Origin: UBA4459 sp963776205
GTDB taxonomy: Bacteria > Bacteroidota > Bacteroidia > Bacteroidales > F082
Direction: 5' to 3'
NCBI GenBank assembly: GCA_963776205.1
Contig: CAVZLR010000008.1
Location: 1 to 64,000 of the forward strand
Length of the DNA stretch: 64,000 bases
Under the pieces are notes generated by a model that saw only the letters and a program-made list of their open reading frames with translations, did no database searches and was not told where the DNA came from. Each line of letters begins with the position of its first letter. The first letter of the stretch is position 1. The position numbers and the translations under genes were made by a program. Below, one piece after another: positions 7,153-16,738 of this stretch.

Positions 7153-8721
7153 GTGAACGATCTATTACTTGATAAGCAGGAGCTAAGACAAAAAAGAAAC
7201 CGCAGGTTTCAGTTGTTATACATTATAGTTGATGTAATGATCATTACGACCAGCTTCCTGGTATTTATCTGGATTAAACCAGCATCTAAAGCAAAATATC
7301 TGCCTGAATATATTCAGCCTTTCATCATCTTTTTGGTAGTTTGGATCATCGTATCGGCTATTATTGGGAAATATCATCTAACCAAAATTAAAAAGCCTAA
7401 GGACATTTATGTTTATACCTTCATATCAAATATCACAATAGTTGGTATTATTTTATCACTTATCTATTTCAATAATCTGTTCAGTTATTCGAGGTTAATT
7501 GTTTTCGGAACAATTATACTGTCTACTTTGCTGGAATTGTTCATCGGTTATATTTTTGCTGCTTATAAGTTTGCACAACCGCTATCAGATAAAACCATCC
7601 AAAAAGTTGAAGCTAAATCCAAAGTTTTTCCTCCTTTTACACATGAAAAATTTGACCGTGAAAAAACAAGAGAAAAGAGACTGGCGCAACGAAACTTTGT
7701 AGTAGAAACAAAAAGTAAAAGAACGTATAAATTTTTGAATCGTTTTGTGGATGTGGGCGACCCACATGCAACTGTGTTCAACACTACCAAAATTGCCAAT
7801 GTCGAAACCCTGGCAGATGGCTATTTCAACAAGATGGTCAATTTACACCGGACTAATGATATCCGCCGTGTGAATAAATTTTTTGAAACCATCAACGAAA
7901 GGATGCCTTATGGAGGATTGTATATTGGCTGTGTTGAAACCAAAGATATTCGTAAGAAAAGAATGCTTGGCCGGTATATATTTCCCTTTAACTGGATTGC
8001 CTATTCATTCGATGTCTTCTTTACCCGCATCATTCCTAAATTGCCTTTTACAAAACATATTTACTTTTTTATCACGCTGGGCTACGAACGTGCCATTCCT
8101 CATGCTGAAATATTAGGACGCCTTTATTCATGTGGATTTGAAATGGTTGAAGAAAGATACATTGATGATGAGCTCTTTTTTGTGGTAAGAAAAGTAAAAG
8201 AACCTGACTACGACAGTAATCCTACCTATGGACCCTTGATCAGCCTGAAACGATATGGGAAAAATGGCAGGATGTTCAAAGTATATAAGCTGCGCACCAT
8301 GCATGCATATTCTGAATATTTACAGGATTATATCTATCAAAAATACAATTTACAGGAAGGAGGAAAGTTTAAGAATGATTTTCGTGTAACAACTTCAGGA
8401 AAAATTTTCAGAAAATTCTGGCTTGATGAAACACCCATGTTTGTCAATCTTATAGCTGGTGATATGAAACTCGTTGGTGTGAGGCCATTGAGTAAACAGT
8501 ATTTTGAACTCTATTCGGATACGCTGAAAGAAAAACGTTCAAAAACCAAACCAGGATTAATCCCACCGTTTTATGCAGATATGCCAAAAACGCTGGCAGA
8601 GATACAGGCATCAGAAATGGCATACCTCGAAGCGTATCAAAGGCATCCAATAAGTACAGATATCAGGTACTTTTTTATGGCCTTTAGAAATATCCTGTTC
8701 AAAGGAGCAAGAAGCAAATAA
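7153..8721 (+). CDS. Initiating sugar-1-phosphate transferase (polyprenyl-phosphate glycosylphosphotransferase)
   Basis: A 522-residue membrane protein with GTG start, 4 bases after the previous stop. Residues 20-135 carry four hydrophobic segments (IIVDVMIITTSFLVF; FIIFLVVWIIVSAII; ITIVGIILSLIYF; LIVFGTIILSTLLEL). The last 170 residues hold the bacterial sugar transferase domain: FKVYKLRTMH, FRVTTSGKIFRKFWLDETPM, MKLVGVRPLSKQYFELYS and KTKPGLIPPFYADMPKT. The enzyme transfers a sugar phosphate from a UDP-sugar to undecaprenyl phosphate, starting the repeat unit on the cytoplasmic face. The middle part (about 170-350) is a nucleotide-binding-like region shared with WcaJ-type enzymes. A long, divergent variant rather than the short PglC type. 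Confidence 0.85.
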   Translation: MNDLLLDKQELRQKRNRRFQLLYIIVDVMIITTSFLVFIWIKPASKAKYLPEYIQPFIIFLVVWIIVSAIIGKYHLTKIKKPKDIYVYTFISNITIVGIILSLIYFNNLFSYSRLIVFGTIILSTLLELFIGYIFAAYKFAQPLSDKTIQKVEAKSKVFPPFTHEKFDREKTREKRLAQRNFVVETKSKRTYKFLNRFVDVGDPHATVFNTTKIANVETLADGYFNKMVNLHRTNDIRRVNKFFETINERMPYGGLYIGCVETKDIRKKRMLGRYIFPFNWIAYSFDVFFTRIIPKLPFTKHIYFFITLGYERAIPHAEILGRLYSCGFEMVEERYIDDELFFVVRKVKEPDYDSNPTYGPLISLKRYGKNGRMFKVYKLRTMHAYSEYLQDYIYQKYNLQEGGKFKNDFRVTTSGKIFRKFWLDETPMFVNLIAGDMKLVGVRPLSKQYFELYSDTLKEKRSKTKPGLIPPFYADMPKTLAEIQASEMAYLEAYQRHPISTDIRYFFMAFRNILFKGARSK

Positions 8722-8754
8722 TGAACGACTAGCCATCAATTTAAGAAAAACGAA

Positions 8755-10425
8755 ATGAAACAAATCCTTACTATAATTCAGATCATATTCCTTGCATTTG
8801 CAATGCAGGCACAGGTTGTTTATGAGCATATATCCAATACGAACATTTATGATTATCTCGATGAAATGGCCGGACTAAAGATCATTGAACTGAATTCCAT
8901 CATCAAACCATACCCGAGAAAAACAATCCGGGAAAAACTCGAGCTTATTTCAGAGAAATCGGATGAAAATGATCAATTGTTAAGCAAGCGGCAGAAAAAA
9001 GAACTTGCATTTTATTTAAATGCATATGGATTAGAGGCTGCATCTCCTATTGACTTCAATCGCAAAACAACTGTTTATAACAAGCAGAAAAAATTTGCAA
9101 TGGCAGCAAATCCGCCGGGCTTATTTTATAAAGATTCACTATTTACATTGGCATTACAACCCATAATTGGTGCTAAATATAGTACAAATGAAAATGGCGG
9201 ACTTACAGAAACCTGGTGGGGTGGTGAGTTTTGGGGTTATATTGGCAAAAATTTTGGGTTTTATTCGAGCTTACGCGACAATAATGTGAGCCGGATAATG
9301 ATAACACCTGAATATTTTGTTGAGCAACCCGGTGTTCCTTTTAAAAATTATGGCGATGAAGGTATTGATTACAGTGAAGCAAGAGGTGGTATGGTTGCTT
9401 CATGGAATTGGGGTTCATTCGGACTGGTAAAAGATCATATTGAATGGGGAACCGGTTACAATGGAACCAACATCCAGTCGGGCAGGGCACCTTCTTTTAC
9501 CATGATTAAACTTCATATTAAACCGGTCAGGTGGTTCGAATTTGATTACTACCATGGTTGGCTGGTATCGGAAGTAATTGACAGCCTGAATTCATACTGG
9601 TCAAATGGTACTTACCGAAAAGTATTCTATCCGAAATATATGGCAGCCAATATGTTTACATTTTATCCAGTCAGGAATTTGATATTTTCGTTTGGTAACT
9701 CTATTGTTTATAGCGATTTAGGAGGGCCACACGCAGCCTATATGATCCCGTTTCTTTTCTATAAATCAGTAGATCATACCCTGAACGCAACCACTGGTGG
9801 GGTCGGACAAAATTCACAGATGTTTTTTAATATCAGTTCCCGAAACATCAAATACCTGCATTTATATGTCAATCTGTTTATGGACGATTTTTCCATTAAT
9901 CACTTCCGGGAAAGTGATGAATATAACCTGCTAAGCTGGAAGGCCGGATTCAGGCTCAGTGATTTTCCATTAAGGAATTTATCGCTGATAGCAGAATATA
10001 CGCAGACGAACCCGGTGGTATATCAGCATAAAATTGAAACGATAACCTATACCTCAAACAGATATAATATGGGCCACTATCTGAGGGACAACAGCCGGGA
10101 GATTTACCTGGCGTTATTGTATAAACCAATCAGGGGATTGCAGGTGAAACTGGCGTATACCATTGGCCAGCATGGCGATGATTATGATTATGCCGATTGT
10201 GCAAATGATCCTGACTGCGATTTGCATAAATTGCCCCCATTGGAAAACATCACCTGGGAAAACCAGACCATTCAGTTAGATGCACGCTATGAAATCATTA
10301 GCAACACATACATTTTTATGAGTTTCGTAACAGGAAATGCAACAGGTAATGTTGACCAGTATACACCGGAATATTATCACGGCAAGACGAATACCTTTTC
10401 GTTTGGAGCCAATATTGGATTTTAA
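8755..10425 (+). CDS. Wzi-family capsule assembly outer-membrane protein
   Basis: The 556-residue protein has a clear signal peptide (MKQILTIIQIIFLAFAMQAQ) and a following helical segment (YDYLDEMAGLKIIELNSIIK) typical of the Wzi N-terminus. A long beta-strand-rich barrel follows with alternating aromatic residues (GEFWGYIGKNFGFYSSLRDN, WEFDYYHGWL-like strands) and a final strand ending ANIGF. Wzi-family barrels sit in the outer membrane and bind or organise surface polysaccharide. The gene follows the initiating transferase by 33 bases and is the last apparent member of the + strand polysaccharide operon. Substrate specificity cannot be read from sequence. Confidence 0.88.
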   Translation: MKQILTIIQIIFLAFAMQAQVVYEHISNTNIYDYLDEMAGLKIIELNSIIKPYPRKTIREKLELISEKSDENDQLLSKRQKKELAFYLNAYGLEAASPIDFNRKTTVYNKQKKFAMAANPPGLFYKDSLFTLALQPIIGAKYSTNENGGLTETWWGGEFWGYIGKNFGFYSSLRDNNVSRIMITPEYFVEQPGVPFKNYGDEGIDYSEARGGMVASWNWGSFGLVKDHIEWGTGYNGTNIQSGRAPSFTMIKLHIKPVRWFEFDYYHGWLVSEVIDSLNSYWSNGTYRKVFYPKYMAANMFTFYPVRNLIFSFGNSIVYSDLGGPHAAYMIPFLFYKSVDHTLNATTGGVGQNSQMFFNISSRNIKYLHLYVNLFMDDFSINHFRESDEYNLLSWKAGFRLSDFPLRNLSLIAEYTQTNPVVYQHKIETITYTSNRYNMGHYLRDNSREIYLALLYKPIRGLQVKLAYTIGQHGDDYDYADCANDPDCDLHKLPPLENITWENQTIQLDARYEIISNTYIFMSFVTGNATGNVDQYTPEYYHGKTNTFSFGANIGF

Positions 10426-10446
10426 TTAACGATTATAGCGAAGAGT

Positions 10447-10938
10447 GCGAGGGAGTGAAATGACGAAAAATGAACGATCTTGTTAAATGAAAATTATAAA
10501 AACACATAAGGAACTTGAGGTTTATCAATTATCTTTTTCTTCCGGTATGGAAATATTCGAGATGACAAAATCATTTTCCAAGAGAAGAAACATATTCTTT
10601 AACTGACCAGATAAGAAGATCATCAAGATCCGTATCAGGAAATCTTGCTGAAGCTTTCAGAAAAAGAAGGTATCCCAAGCATTTTATTTCAAAATTATCG
10701 GATTCAGAAGGGGAAGCTGCAGAAACGCAAGTTTGGTTGGATTATGCGCTTTCGTGTAATTATATCGATAAAGACTTACACTTCGATTTGACAGATAAAT
10801 ATGATCACATTATTGCAATGATAATTAACATGATTCGAAATCCAGGAAACTGGTCAGTATAAAAATAAATATAATGAAAACGACCCGCGCCCTTTCGCCC
10901 TTTCGCTCCCTTGCCAATTCACCTGTTCGCCATTTCAC
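10447..10938. repeat. Inverted-repeat cassette around four-helix-bundle gene 3
   Basis: GCGAGGGAGTGAAA (10447-10460) matches the complement of TTTCGCTCCCTTGC (10901-10914) at 12 of 14 positions. GTGAAATGACGAA (10455-10467) matches the complement of TTCGCCATTTCAC (10926-10938) at 12 of 13. The right arm also holds a CGCCCTTT direct repeat at about 10888-10905. These purine/pyrimidine-rich arms sit 20 to 75 bases outside the frameshifted S23-like gene at 10487-10862. This is the third such arrangement in 9 kb. Confidence 0.45.
10487..10862 (+). pseudogene. Four-helix bundle protein (S23/IVP family), copy 3, frameshifted
   Basis: From ATG 10487 the frame reads MKIIKTHKELEVYQLSFSSG and GMEIFEMTKSF. 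Removing one T from the TTTT run at 10574-10577 lets it continue PREETYSLTDQIRRSSRSVS, GNLAEAFRKRRYPKHFISKL and AETQVWLDYALSC to the stop at 10860-10862. These are the EVYQ, LTDQIRRSSRSVxxNIAEA and AETQxWLD motifs of TIGR02436. Corrected length is 124 residues. It is a third, distinct subtype compared with the copies at 1952 and 3617. As read it is interrupted after about 40 residues. Confidence 0.82.
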
Positions 10939-10968
10939 TTCTTCTCCATTTCAATAAAAGAGAAAGTA

Positions 10969-11541
10969 TTGATAAATATCATTCATAAGACCATCACCAA
11001 AAACCCCATACTTAGGCCTTTAGTTGAGTTGGCAGTATTTGTTGTGCTGATATTTGGATTTCATTATTTGTACCGCTTTTGGGCATATCAGTTGCAATTC
11101 TGGCCGCTTTATGATGAGGTATTTGCATTGCGTACCTGGCTCACGGATATGGTGTATCAAAATTCGATATGGTTGCTAACTCACCTGACTCCCTATGAGT
11201 TTACTACCAACGATCAGCAGCAAACGATTTATATTGCCGGTGGATATGTTGGGATAAATCATAGCTGCTCAGGATTCAAGCAATTTCTTCAATGGATTGT
11301 TTTAATGGTTTTATATCCCGGTCCATGGAAAAAGAAACTTTGGTATATTCCTTTGGGCCTGTTTGTTGTGCACCTGGTAAACCTGCTTCGGATATTCGGA
11401 CTTTCAGTTCAGCTATTCTATTACCCCCAGTATTTCGATTTTGCCCACGATTATATTTACCGCCCTCTTTTTTACGCAGCCATGTTCGCTTTGTGGGTCA
11501 TCTGGAATGAGAAATTCAGAAAGAAGCCAGTAAACAGTTAA
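10969..11541 (+). CDS. Exosortase/archaeosortase family protein
   Basis: A 190-residue polytopic membrane protein (TTG start at 10969) with hydrophobic segments near 18-38, 105-118, 126-150 and 163-180. The exosortase catalytic residues are visible: Cys100 in GINHSCSGFKQ, Arg141 in NLLRIFG and His160 in DFAHDYIYRP. Exosortases are transpeptidase-like enzymes that cut a C-terminal sorting segment (PEP-CTERM or similar) and attach the protein to an exopolysaccharide-linked anchor. Placement next to polysaccharide genes fits that. It is shorter than XrtA and lacks the extra domains. No obvious PEP-CTERM-type target is seen in the window. It converges on the RNase H gene with no gap between the stop codons. 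Confidence 0.82.
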   Translation: MINIIHKTITKNPILRPLVELAVFVVLIFGFHYLYRFWAYQLQFWPLYDEVFALRTWLTDMVYQNSIWLLTHLTPYEFTTNDQQQTIYIAGGYVGINHSCSGFKQFLQWIVLMVLYPGPWKKKLWYIPLGLFVVHLVNLLRIFGLSVQLFYYPQYFDFAHDYIYRPLFYAAMFALWVIWNEKFRKKPVNS

Positions 11542-12186
11542 TTATTTCCTGCCGTAATCCGCCTTAATCTCCCCCCAGGCATCTGTTCTCCATTTTAGTA
11601 TCTCTACTTCGATTTTATTATTTTTAAGCCATTCCAGTGCCTGCGCAACTGCATAGAATAGCTTTTCATTTTTCTTGCTCTTTTTCAGCTTGGTATTGAC
11701 TTTTTTCTTTTTCACCCAACTGATTGCCGTTCTTGAATCCGTGTAGATCGGCATATTGAGTTTGTGCTTTTGTTGCCAGGCCAATCCCAGCACAATAGCC
11801 AGAAACTCGCCAATATTTACCGTTCCTTCCTCATAAGGTCCCCTTCTGAATACTTCTGTTTCTGTTTCTGTATAAACACCCCGGTATTCCAAAGTTCCGG
11901 GATTTCCTGAGCAAGCCGCATCCACCGACAGGCTGTTCAAAATTGGCTCCCCGATTTCTTCCAACTCTTTTTTCGAAAATACTTTTTTAGAAGTAGTCGC
12001 TTTACCTTTGTAATCGAGGTAATTCTTACTAAATGCTTCCTCTGCATCCGCTTTGGAAGTAAACGATTTGTATTCGGCGCCCACATAACCGCTCACCTGT
12101 TGTTTGGCATCATCCCAGCTATGATAAATGCCGGGTTTAAGCCCCCGCCAGACTACATAGTACTTCTTTGACGATTTTTTTGCCAT
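11542..12186 (-). CDS. rnhA: Ribonuclease HI with N-terminal viroplasmin-type domain
   Basis: The 214-residue protein begins KKYYVVWRGLKPGIYHSWDD, the viroplasmin/caulimovirus domain (about residues 8-50) that binds RNA-DNA hybrids. After a linker comes the RNase H core with all four carboxylates: LSVDAACSGNPGT (D), NIGEFLAIVLGL (E), PIYTDSRTAISWV (D) and WRTDAWGEIKADYG (D). It cleaves the RNA strand of RNA-DNA hybrids in the cytoplasm. It is transcribed divergently from the GldH gene, the two starts being only 36 bases apart, so their promoters overlap. Confidence 0.93.
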   Translation of the reverse strand: MAKKSSKKYYVVWRGLKPGIYHSWDDAKQQVSGYVGAEYKSFTSKADAEEAFSKNYLDYKGKATTSKKVFSKKELEEIGEPILNSLSVDAACSGNPGTLEYRGVYTETETEVFRRGPYEEGTVNIGEFLAIVLGLAWQQKHKLNMPIYTDSRTAISWVKKKKVNTKLKKSKKNEKLFYAVAQALEWLKNNKIEVEILKWRTDAWGEIKADYGRK

Positions 12187-12199
12187 GCTGTAAAAGTAA

Positions 12200-12207
12200 T
12201 ATCTTTG
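12200..12207 (+). promoter_or_regulatory. Bacteroidota-type -7 box for gldH
   Basis: TATCTTTG fits the TAnnTTTG consensus. It lies 15 bases before the GldH start at 12222, implying a very short leader and arguing against the upstream in-frame starts. Confidence 0.6.
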
Positions 12208-12221
12208 TAAAGATGTTAAAA

Positions 12222-12695
12222 ATGAATGGACAAATAAAATTTATAGGGACTTTCATACTTGTCTTTCTCCTCATTTCATCATGTGGCAACAGAACAGTAT
12301 TTAAAGAATACCGGGCATTTGATGATGTAAGCTGGAACCGTTTCGATATTCAAAACTTTGAAGTTCCTGTTAAAGAAAATGATGAATTGGACTTTTATTT
12401 AATTATCAGACATCACAGCTATTTTCCTTATGATTATCTGGACATAAATATCACTTTTTATATACCGGGAGGAGAAATGCGTTCGGGCGACTATCATTTT
12501 GATTTAAAAGATGAACAAGGGAATTGGCTTGCGGATGGTATGGGTGAATTATGGGATATAGAAATCCCCATACGAAAAAAACTGACCATGCATGAGGAGG
12601 GCATTTGCAAAGTTCGAATCGAAAATAAAATGACCAGGCTTGAAATACCGGGGATTATTGAGATAGGATTGATAGTTAAAAAGGCTTCTAAATAG
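12222..12695 (+). CDS. gldH: GldH-type gliding motility lipoprotein
   Basis: The product begins MNGQIKFIGTFILVFLLISSCGN, a lipoprotein signal with lipobox ISSC. The mature part holds YRAFDDVSWNRFDIQNFEVP, YLIIRHHSYFPYDYLDINI and GEWDIEIP-like segments (GELWDIEIPIRK), typical of GldH (about 155-165 residues). GldH is required for gliding in Flavobacterium, and homologues occur in non-gliding Bacteroidota. The open frame extends to 12168, but the TAnnTTTG box at 12200-12207 lies inside that extension. ATG 12222 (or 12213, three residues longer) is therefore preferred. The last strand EIGLIVKKASK closes the domain. No other gld genes are adjacent. Confidence 0.85.
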   Translation: MNGQIKFIGTFILVFLLISSCGNRTVFKEYRAFDDVSWNRFDIQNFEVPVKENDELDFYLIIRHHSYFPYDYLDINITFYIPGGEMRSGDYHFDLKDEQGNWLADGMGELWDIEIPIRKKLTMHEEGICKVRIENKMTRLEIPGIIEIGLIVKKASK

Positions 12696-12837
12696 ATTAA
12701 CAATGCGTTAAGTTTTCAACAATTTAGCTGTCAATAACCTGAAGTTTTGTTTCTTTGCAAAACGAATTGAATAAGCGCCATTCAATCACAACCTTCCAGG
12801 AAAAACAAACAAAGCATATAATTGTTATGCTATTACT

Positions 12838-15572
12838 ATGAAGCGACTGTTTGTATTTATTACCTTAATTTTTTCAATTGTTAATTTAACATTAGGACAG
12901 AATGCCTGGATTAATGAGATTCATTATGATAATATAGGACGAGATATAGGAGAATTTGTTGAGGTTGTTATAGAAGATCCGGGAAGCTATGATTTAGCTG
13001 ATTTTTAATTTATTTATATAATGGAAATGGGGGTTCTATATATGAGTTACTGATACATAACATTAGATGCTTTTACTATCGGTGATACTGAAGGAGATTA
13101 TACGTTTTACACATATGTTATCCAATTGATGGGATTCAAAATGGTAGCTCCTGATGGCTTAGCACTTGTTTATCAAGGAACATGTTATTCAGGACAATTT
13201 CTAAGTTATGAAGGTGCATTTACTGCTACTGATGGACCAGCCATATGGTATGACATCAATAGATATTGGCGTTATTTGAACCAGATCGACTCCTATTGGT
13301 CATTCGTTACAACTTGGCTGGTACAGGACTTCAATACAACGATTTTAGTTGGAATAATCCTGATACTGAAACTCCAGGGTCACTTAATAATTGTCAATTA
13401 TTGAGTTCAGCCAGTGCTGTTAATTTGAAATTAATGATATCTGAAATTGCAAATCCGGAAGATCAAGCAAATGCAAAATTTGTTGAACTATATAATTCAG
13501 GCGCAACCCTATTGATTTATGTGAAAATATTTGGTATTTATCATGAGATATCAAATGGAGGCACATGGACTAATTATAAAGATTGATACTTGAATAATTC
13601 TAGCCAAAGGAGAAACATGGGTTGTTGCAACAATAATTCTAACAGATTTTTAATGACGACATACGATCTTGATCCTGATCAAAACACCGATATCTTACTG
13701 GCAGTGGTGATGACGCCTACGTATTGTTTTATGGTGGTGATCATAAGACAGGCACTATTGATTGATATTTATGGTGAAATATGAACAATGGAACATGAAG
13801 CTTTGGGAATATAATGACAGTAAAGCACAAGAAAAAGACATATTAAATCCCAAATAGTATATGGACAGCTTCCGAATGGGTAATTATTCCAGTGCATATG
13901 CTAGTGAAATGACTCCAGGTTGGCATAATAAAGACTTAACCTGGACAGGTAGAAATTCATCTGATTGGTCAAATACTTCAAATTGGAATGACTGGTAACA
14001 GGAATTCCAGCTTATCCACCCGACGCCGGATGTAATATTATAATTCCAAAATCTTCAAATAATCCAGTTATTGATGGTAGAGCCTCCTACGAACAACATG
14101 GAGATTCAATCCAGCGCAGTTGTAACAGTTGCTCCAAAATAACTTTTTAGTTACCGGTAGTGAAATTGAAAATAATACAGGGGCAAGTGGTTTAATAGTG
14201 CAAGCGGGGACGGTATGTTACTATTAGGCTCTGGAACTACACAGGCAACCATTGAACGTTATTTAAACGATGATATGTCCCATTTAATAAGTGCTCCAAT
14301 AACGATGCTACTGCTGATAATTTATTTCAAGATCATGATCCGGAAGTTTATTTATATGAACATCATGAATAGGATGATTCATGGAAATATTTAGTCCCCA
14401 CATCAACACCTATGCCATAGGACAAAGGTTTTCTACTTGGGTTAAAGATCATGATATACGGATTGAATCACAGTAAATTTCGAGGGAGAAATAATAAGTG
14501 AGAATTTAGATTTTAGTGAACCATCAACGCCAATCTTTCTTATACACCTACTAACCTTCTATCAATGAGGTTATAATTTGATAGGAAATCCATATCCGTC
14601 TCCAATTGATTGGACAAGGGGAAGTTGGGTCATATAATAATATTGAAGAAACAGTTTGGATCTGGGCTCCTGAGGAAAGTAACTAATGATGGATTCCTGA
14701 TGGAAACTGGAAGAGTTGACTTCTTCTGGATTAGGTGATCTTAATGTGATTCCAGCTGGACAAGCTTTTTTATTCAGGCCATAGGTAATAATCCTTCGAG
14801 TTAACAATTCCAGCTGATTCAAGATCAGTATATTATTCTCCCACTTATTATAAATCTCAAGATGATGAAGAAGATAGTCTTCTTATCCAGCTGACTTCGT
14901 ATTGATAAAAGTAATAAATGATGTGGATAATGATGAGATGTGGATTAGTTTTAATGAAATGGGACAGAAGAATTTGATAATGGCTGGGATGCAACTAAAA
15001 TGAAAAATACATATAACACAATTAGTGTTTATGTATCCAAAAGAATACCGAAATCAATGCCTGGAACACCTCCCCGCTCTTTACCCCGATGAAGAACGTA
15101 TTGTAGAAATCGGTTTTGAAACTACAGCCGATGGAGAGCATTCAATAATGATTGATGCCACCTATTTACCCGATACGGATATCACCTTAGAAGATACTCA
15201 AGTACAATCAAACACAAAACATGGATCTTCGATTCCATTTATACCTTTGTGGCTTTTGCAGATGATGATCCCAACCGCTTCAGGGTACACTTTAACAAAA
15301 CCACCACAGGTATTGAATTTGATGATTTCAATCAGCAAACTGATTTATCAATTCAGATATACTCATATGGTAAAAATGTATATATCAAAAAAGAGGACAT
15401 ATCCACCTCTGGGTATGTAGTTTTATATGATATGTATGGCAGGGAAGTGCTTTCGCAGCCACTTGAACAAACCAATCTGATGAAAATTCCTGTTCAACTC
15501 AGCAACAGCTACCTCATTGCCAAAGTGATCAGTGACAGTAAGGTATTTACTTCAAAGGTTTATATAAAATAG
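12838..15572 (+). pseudogene. Decayed secreted lamin-tail/T9SS protein
   Basis: ATG 12838 gives a signal peptide (MKRLFVFITLIFSIVNLTLG) and the motif WINEIHYDNIGRDIGEFVEV found at the start of many secreted Bacteroidota lamin-tail proteins. The frame then breaks near 13005, with YNGNGGSIYE continuing in another frame. A second lamin-tail-like block, LMISEIANPEDQANAKFVEL, lies at about 13427. Between 13.6 and 15.0 kb no frame stays open beyond about 80 codons. The C-terminus recovers as SYGKNVYIKKEDISTSGYVV and a T9SS type A sorting domain (LYDMYGREVLSQPLEQTNLM) ending at 15572. At least eight breaks in 2.7 kb mark a pseudogene, or a stretch of very poor consensus. The intact protein would be about 900 residues. 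Confidence 0.75.
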
Positions 15573-15587
15573 CCTTAATCCAATCGA

Positions 15588-16511
15588 CTATTTAAGGGTA
15601 AATGTAGTTTCGCCGATCAGGTGGTCGCCATGAAAGATGTCTACATTATACAAACCCGCTTGCATTTCAATTGAGGCTCTTTTATTCCAGTACATACACA
15701 CCTCCTGCGCTGTATTTTGGTAATCAACATCTTCCATGATGGAATACTGAATGAGCTCTCCCTGGTGTATAAAAGTATATTCTTCTCCCCTGCCTTTTAC
15801 CAGAATCTCTTCATCGGGTTGTGCAATGCGCACATGTATGGTTTTAATGCCAGGTTCAAGAATGGAGTTTTTACCCAGCGTGAAGCAGATTTTAATGCGG
15901 TCAACACGTTTTACCTTATCTGTTTCTGATTCTTTTCCCCCTCCTCTAACATGCACCGGTGTACTTTTTAAATTATACGTGCTTAAAACGGCGGCCTCTT
16001 CTACAATAGTAACCAATTCTTCTTTGTCCTGTTCCAGGTTACGATTTTTACGTTTTTCCTGTTGTATTTCCTCCTTAATCTGAAGATTTTCTTCTGTTAA
16101 AACCTGGTTGACAACAACAATAGAATCCATTTTCCTCACATAACCTTGCGAAATTACCTGCAGGCGATCCAGTTTCTTTTTTACACTGTAATATTCCCAT
16201 TTGTAATTTAGCAACTGTTTAATCTCAGCTGCATTAGCCTGGATAATACTATCAACAGTTACCAGCGAATCGGATAAATCGCCATAAGATTCCTTTATTT
16301 GCGAGTGCTCAAACATCAAAGAATCCAGTTCACTTACCAGTTCAATGCGCTGCATTTCTTTCTCGGTAAGTAATTCACTCATGTTTCTTTTTACGGATAT
16401 TAACCAGACAGAAAGCCCGATAATCCCTACAGCCAGAACAATTAATAAAATGTACAACCATAAGTTGCTGTTTCTTGGAGCTGTTGAATTTGAAAGATTT
16501 GAATTTTCCAT
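15588..16511 (-). CDS. Membrane-anchored coiled-coil protein of unknown function
   Basis: A 307-residue protein with one N-terminal membrane segment (LWLYILLIVLAVGIIGLSVW, about residues 17-38). A long coiled coil follows (about 42-170, rich in E/L/K heptads such as LVSELDSLMFEHSQIKESYG and EENLQIKEEIQQEKRKNRNL). The C-terminal globular part (about 180-307) contains VRIAQPDEEILVKG and a final strand GLYNVDIFHGDHLIGETTF. The domain order suggests an inner-membrane protein facing the periplasm. Similar proteins are conserved as hypothetical in Bacteroidota; I do not recognise a function. A promoter-like pair lies just upstream (16531-16561). It stands alone between a decayed gene and the M28 peptidase. 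Confidence 0.85.
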   Translation of the reverse strand: MENSNLSNSTAPRNSNLWLYILLIVLAVGIIGLSVWLISVKRNMSELLTEKEMQRIELVSELDSLMFEHSQIKESYGDLSDSLVTVDSIIQANAAEIKQLLNYKWEYYSVKKKLDRLQVISQGYVRKMDSIVVVNQVLTEENLQIKEEIQQEKRKNRNLEQDKEELVTIVEEAAVLSTYNLKSTPVHVRGGGKESETDKVKRVDRIKICFTLGKNSILEPGIKTIHVRIAQPDEEILVKGRGEEYTFIHQGELIQYSIMEDVDYQNTAQEVCMYWNKRASIEMQAGLYNVDIFHGDHLIGETTFTLK

Positions 16512-16530
16512 GACCTGTTGTTTTATTTAG

Positions 16531-16561
16531 CAAAAGTAATGACTATCAATACCAAAAGCAA
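16531..16561 (-). promoter_or_regulatory. Bacteroidota-type promoter for the coiled-coil gene
   Basis: On the minus strand TACTTTTG (16531-16538) is preceded by TTG (16559-16561) with a 20-base gap, matching the -33/-7 layout. It sits 20 bases before the start codon at 16511. Confidence 0.55.
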
Positions 16562-16738
16562 GATAATGAATTCCTACAAATAAAAACGATTCAAATTGAA
16601 ATCTATTATTTAATCGGCTTAGGATTCATTCAACAGTGCTATAGCGCTACTTGAATTACTACAAAATTAACTTATGTAAGAAATTTAATTTCAACATAAT
16701 TGTATTTAAAGGTTCCAAGTTCATTATTTAAACATTCC

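Noticed and set aside
12838..15572. Several separate small genes in this stretch (for example frames at 13126, 13266, 13590 and 15025)
   Set aside because: Their translations are consecutive pieces of one lamin-tail/T9SS protein in alternating frames, not independent genes.
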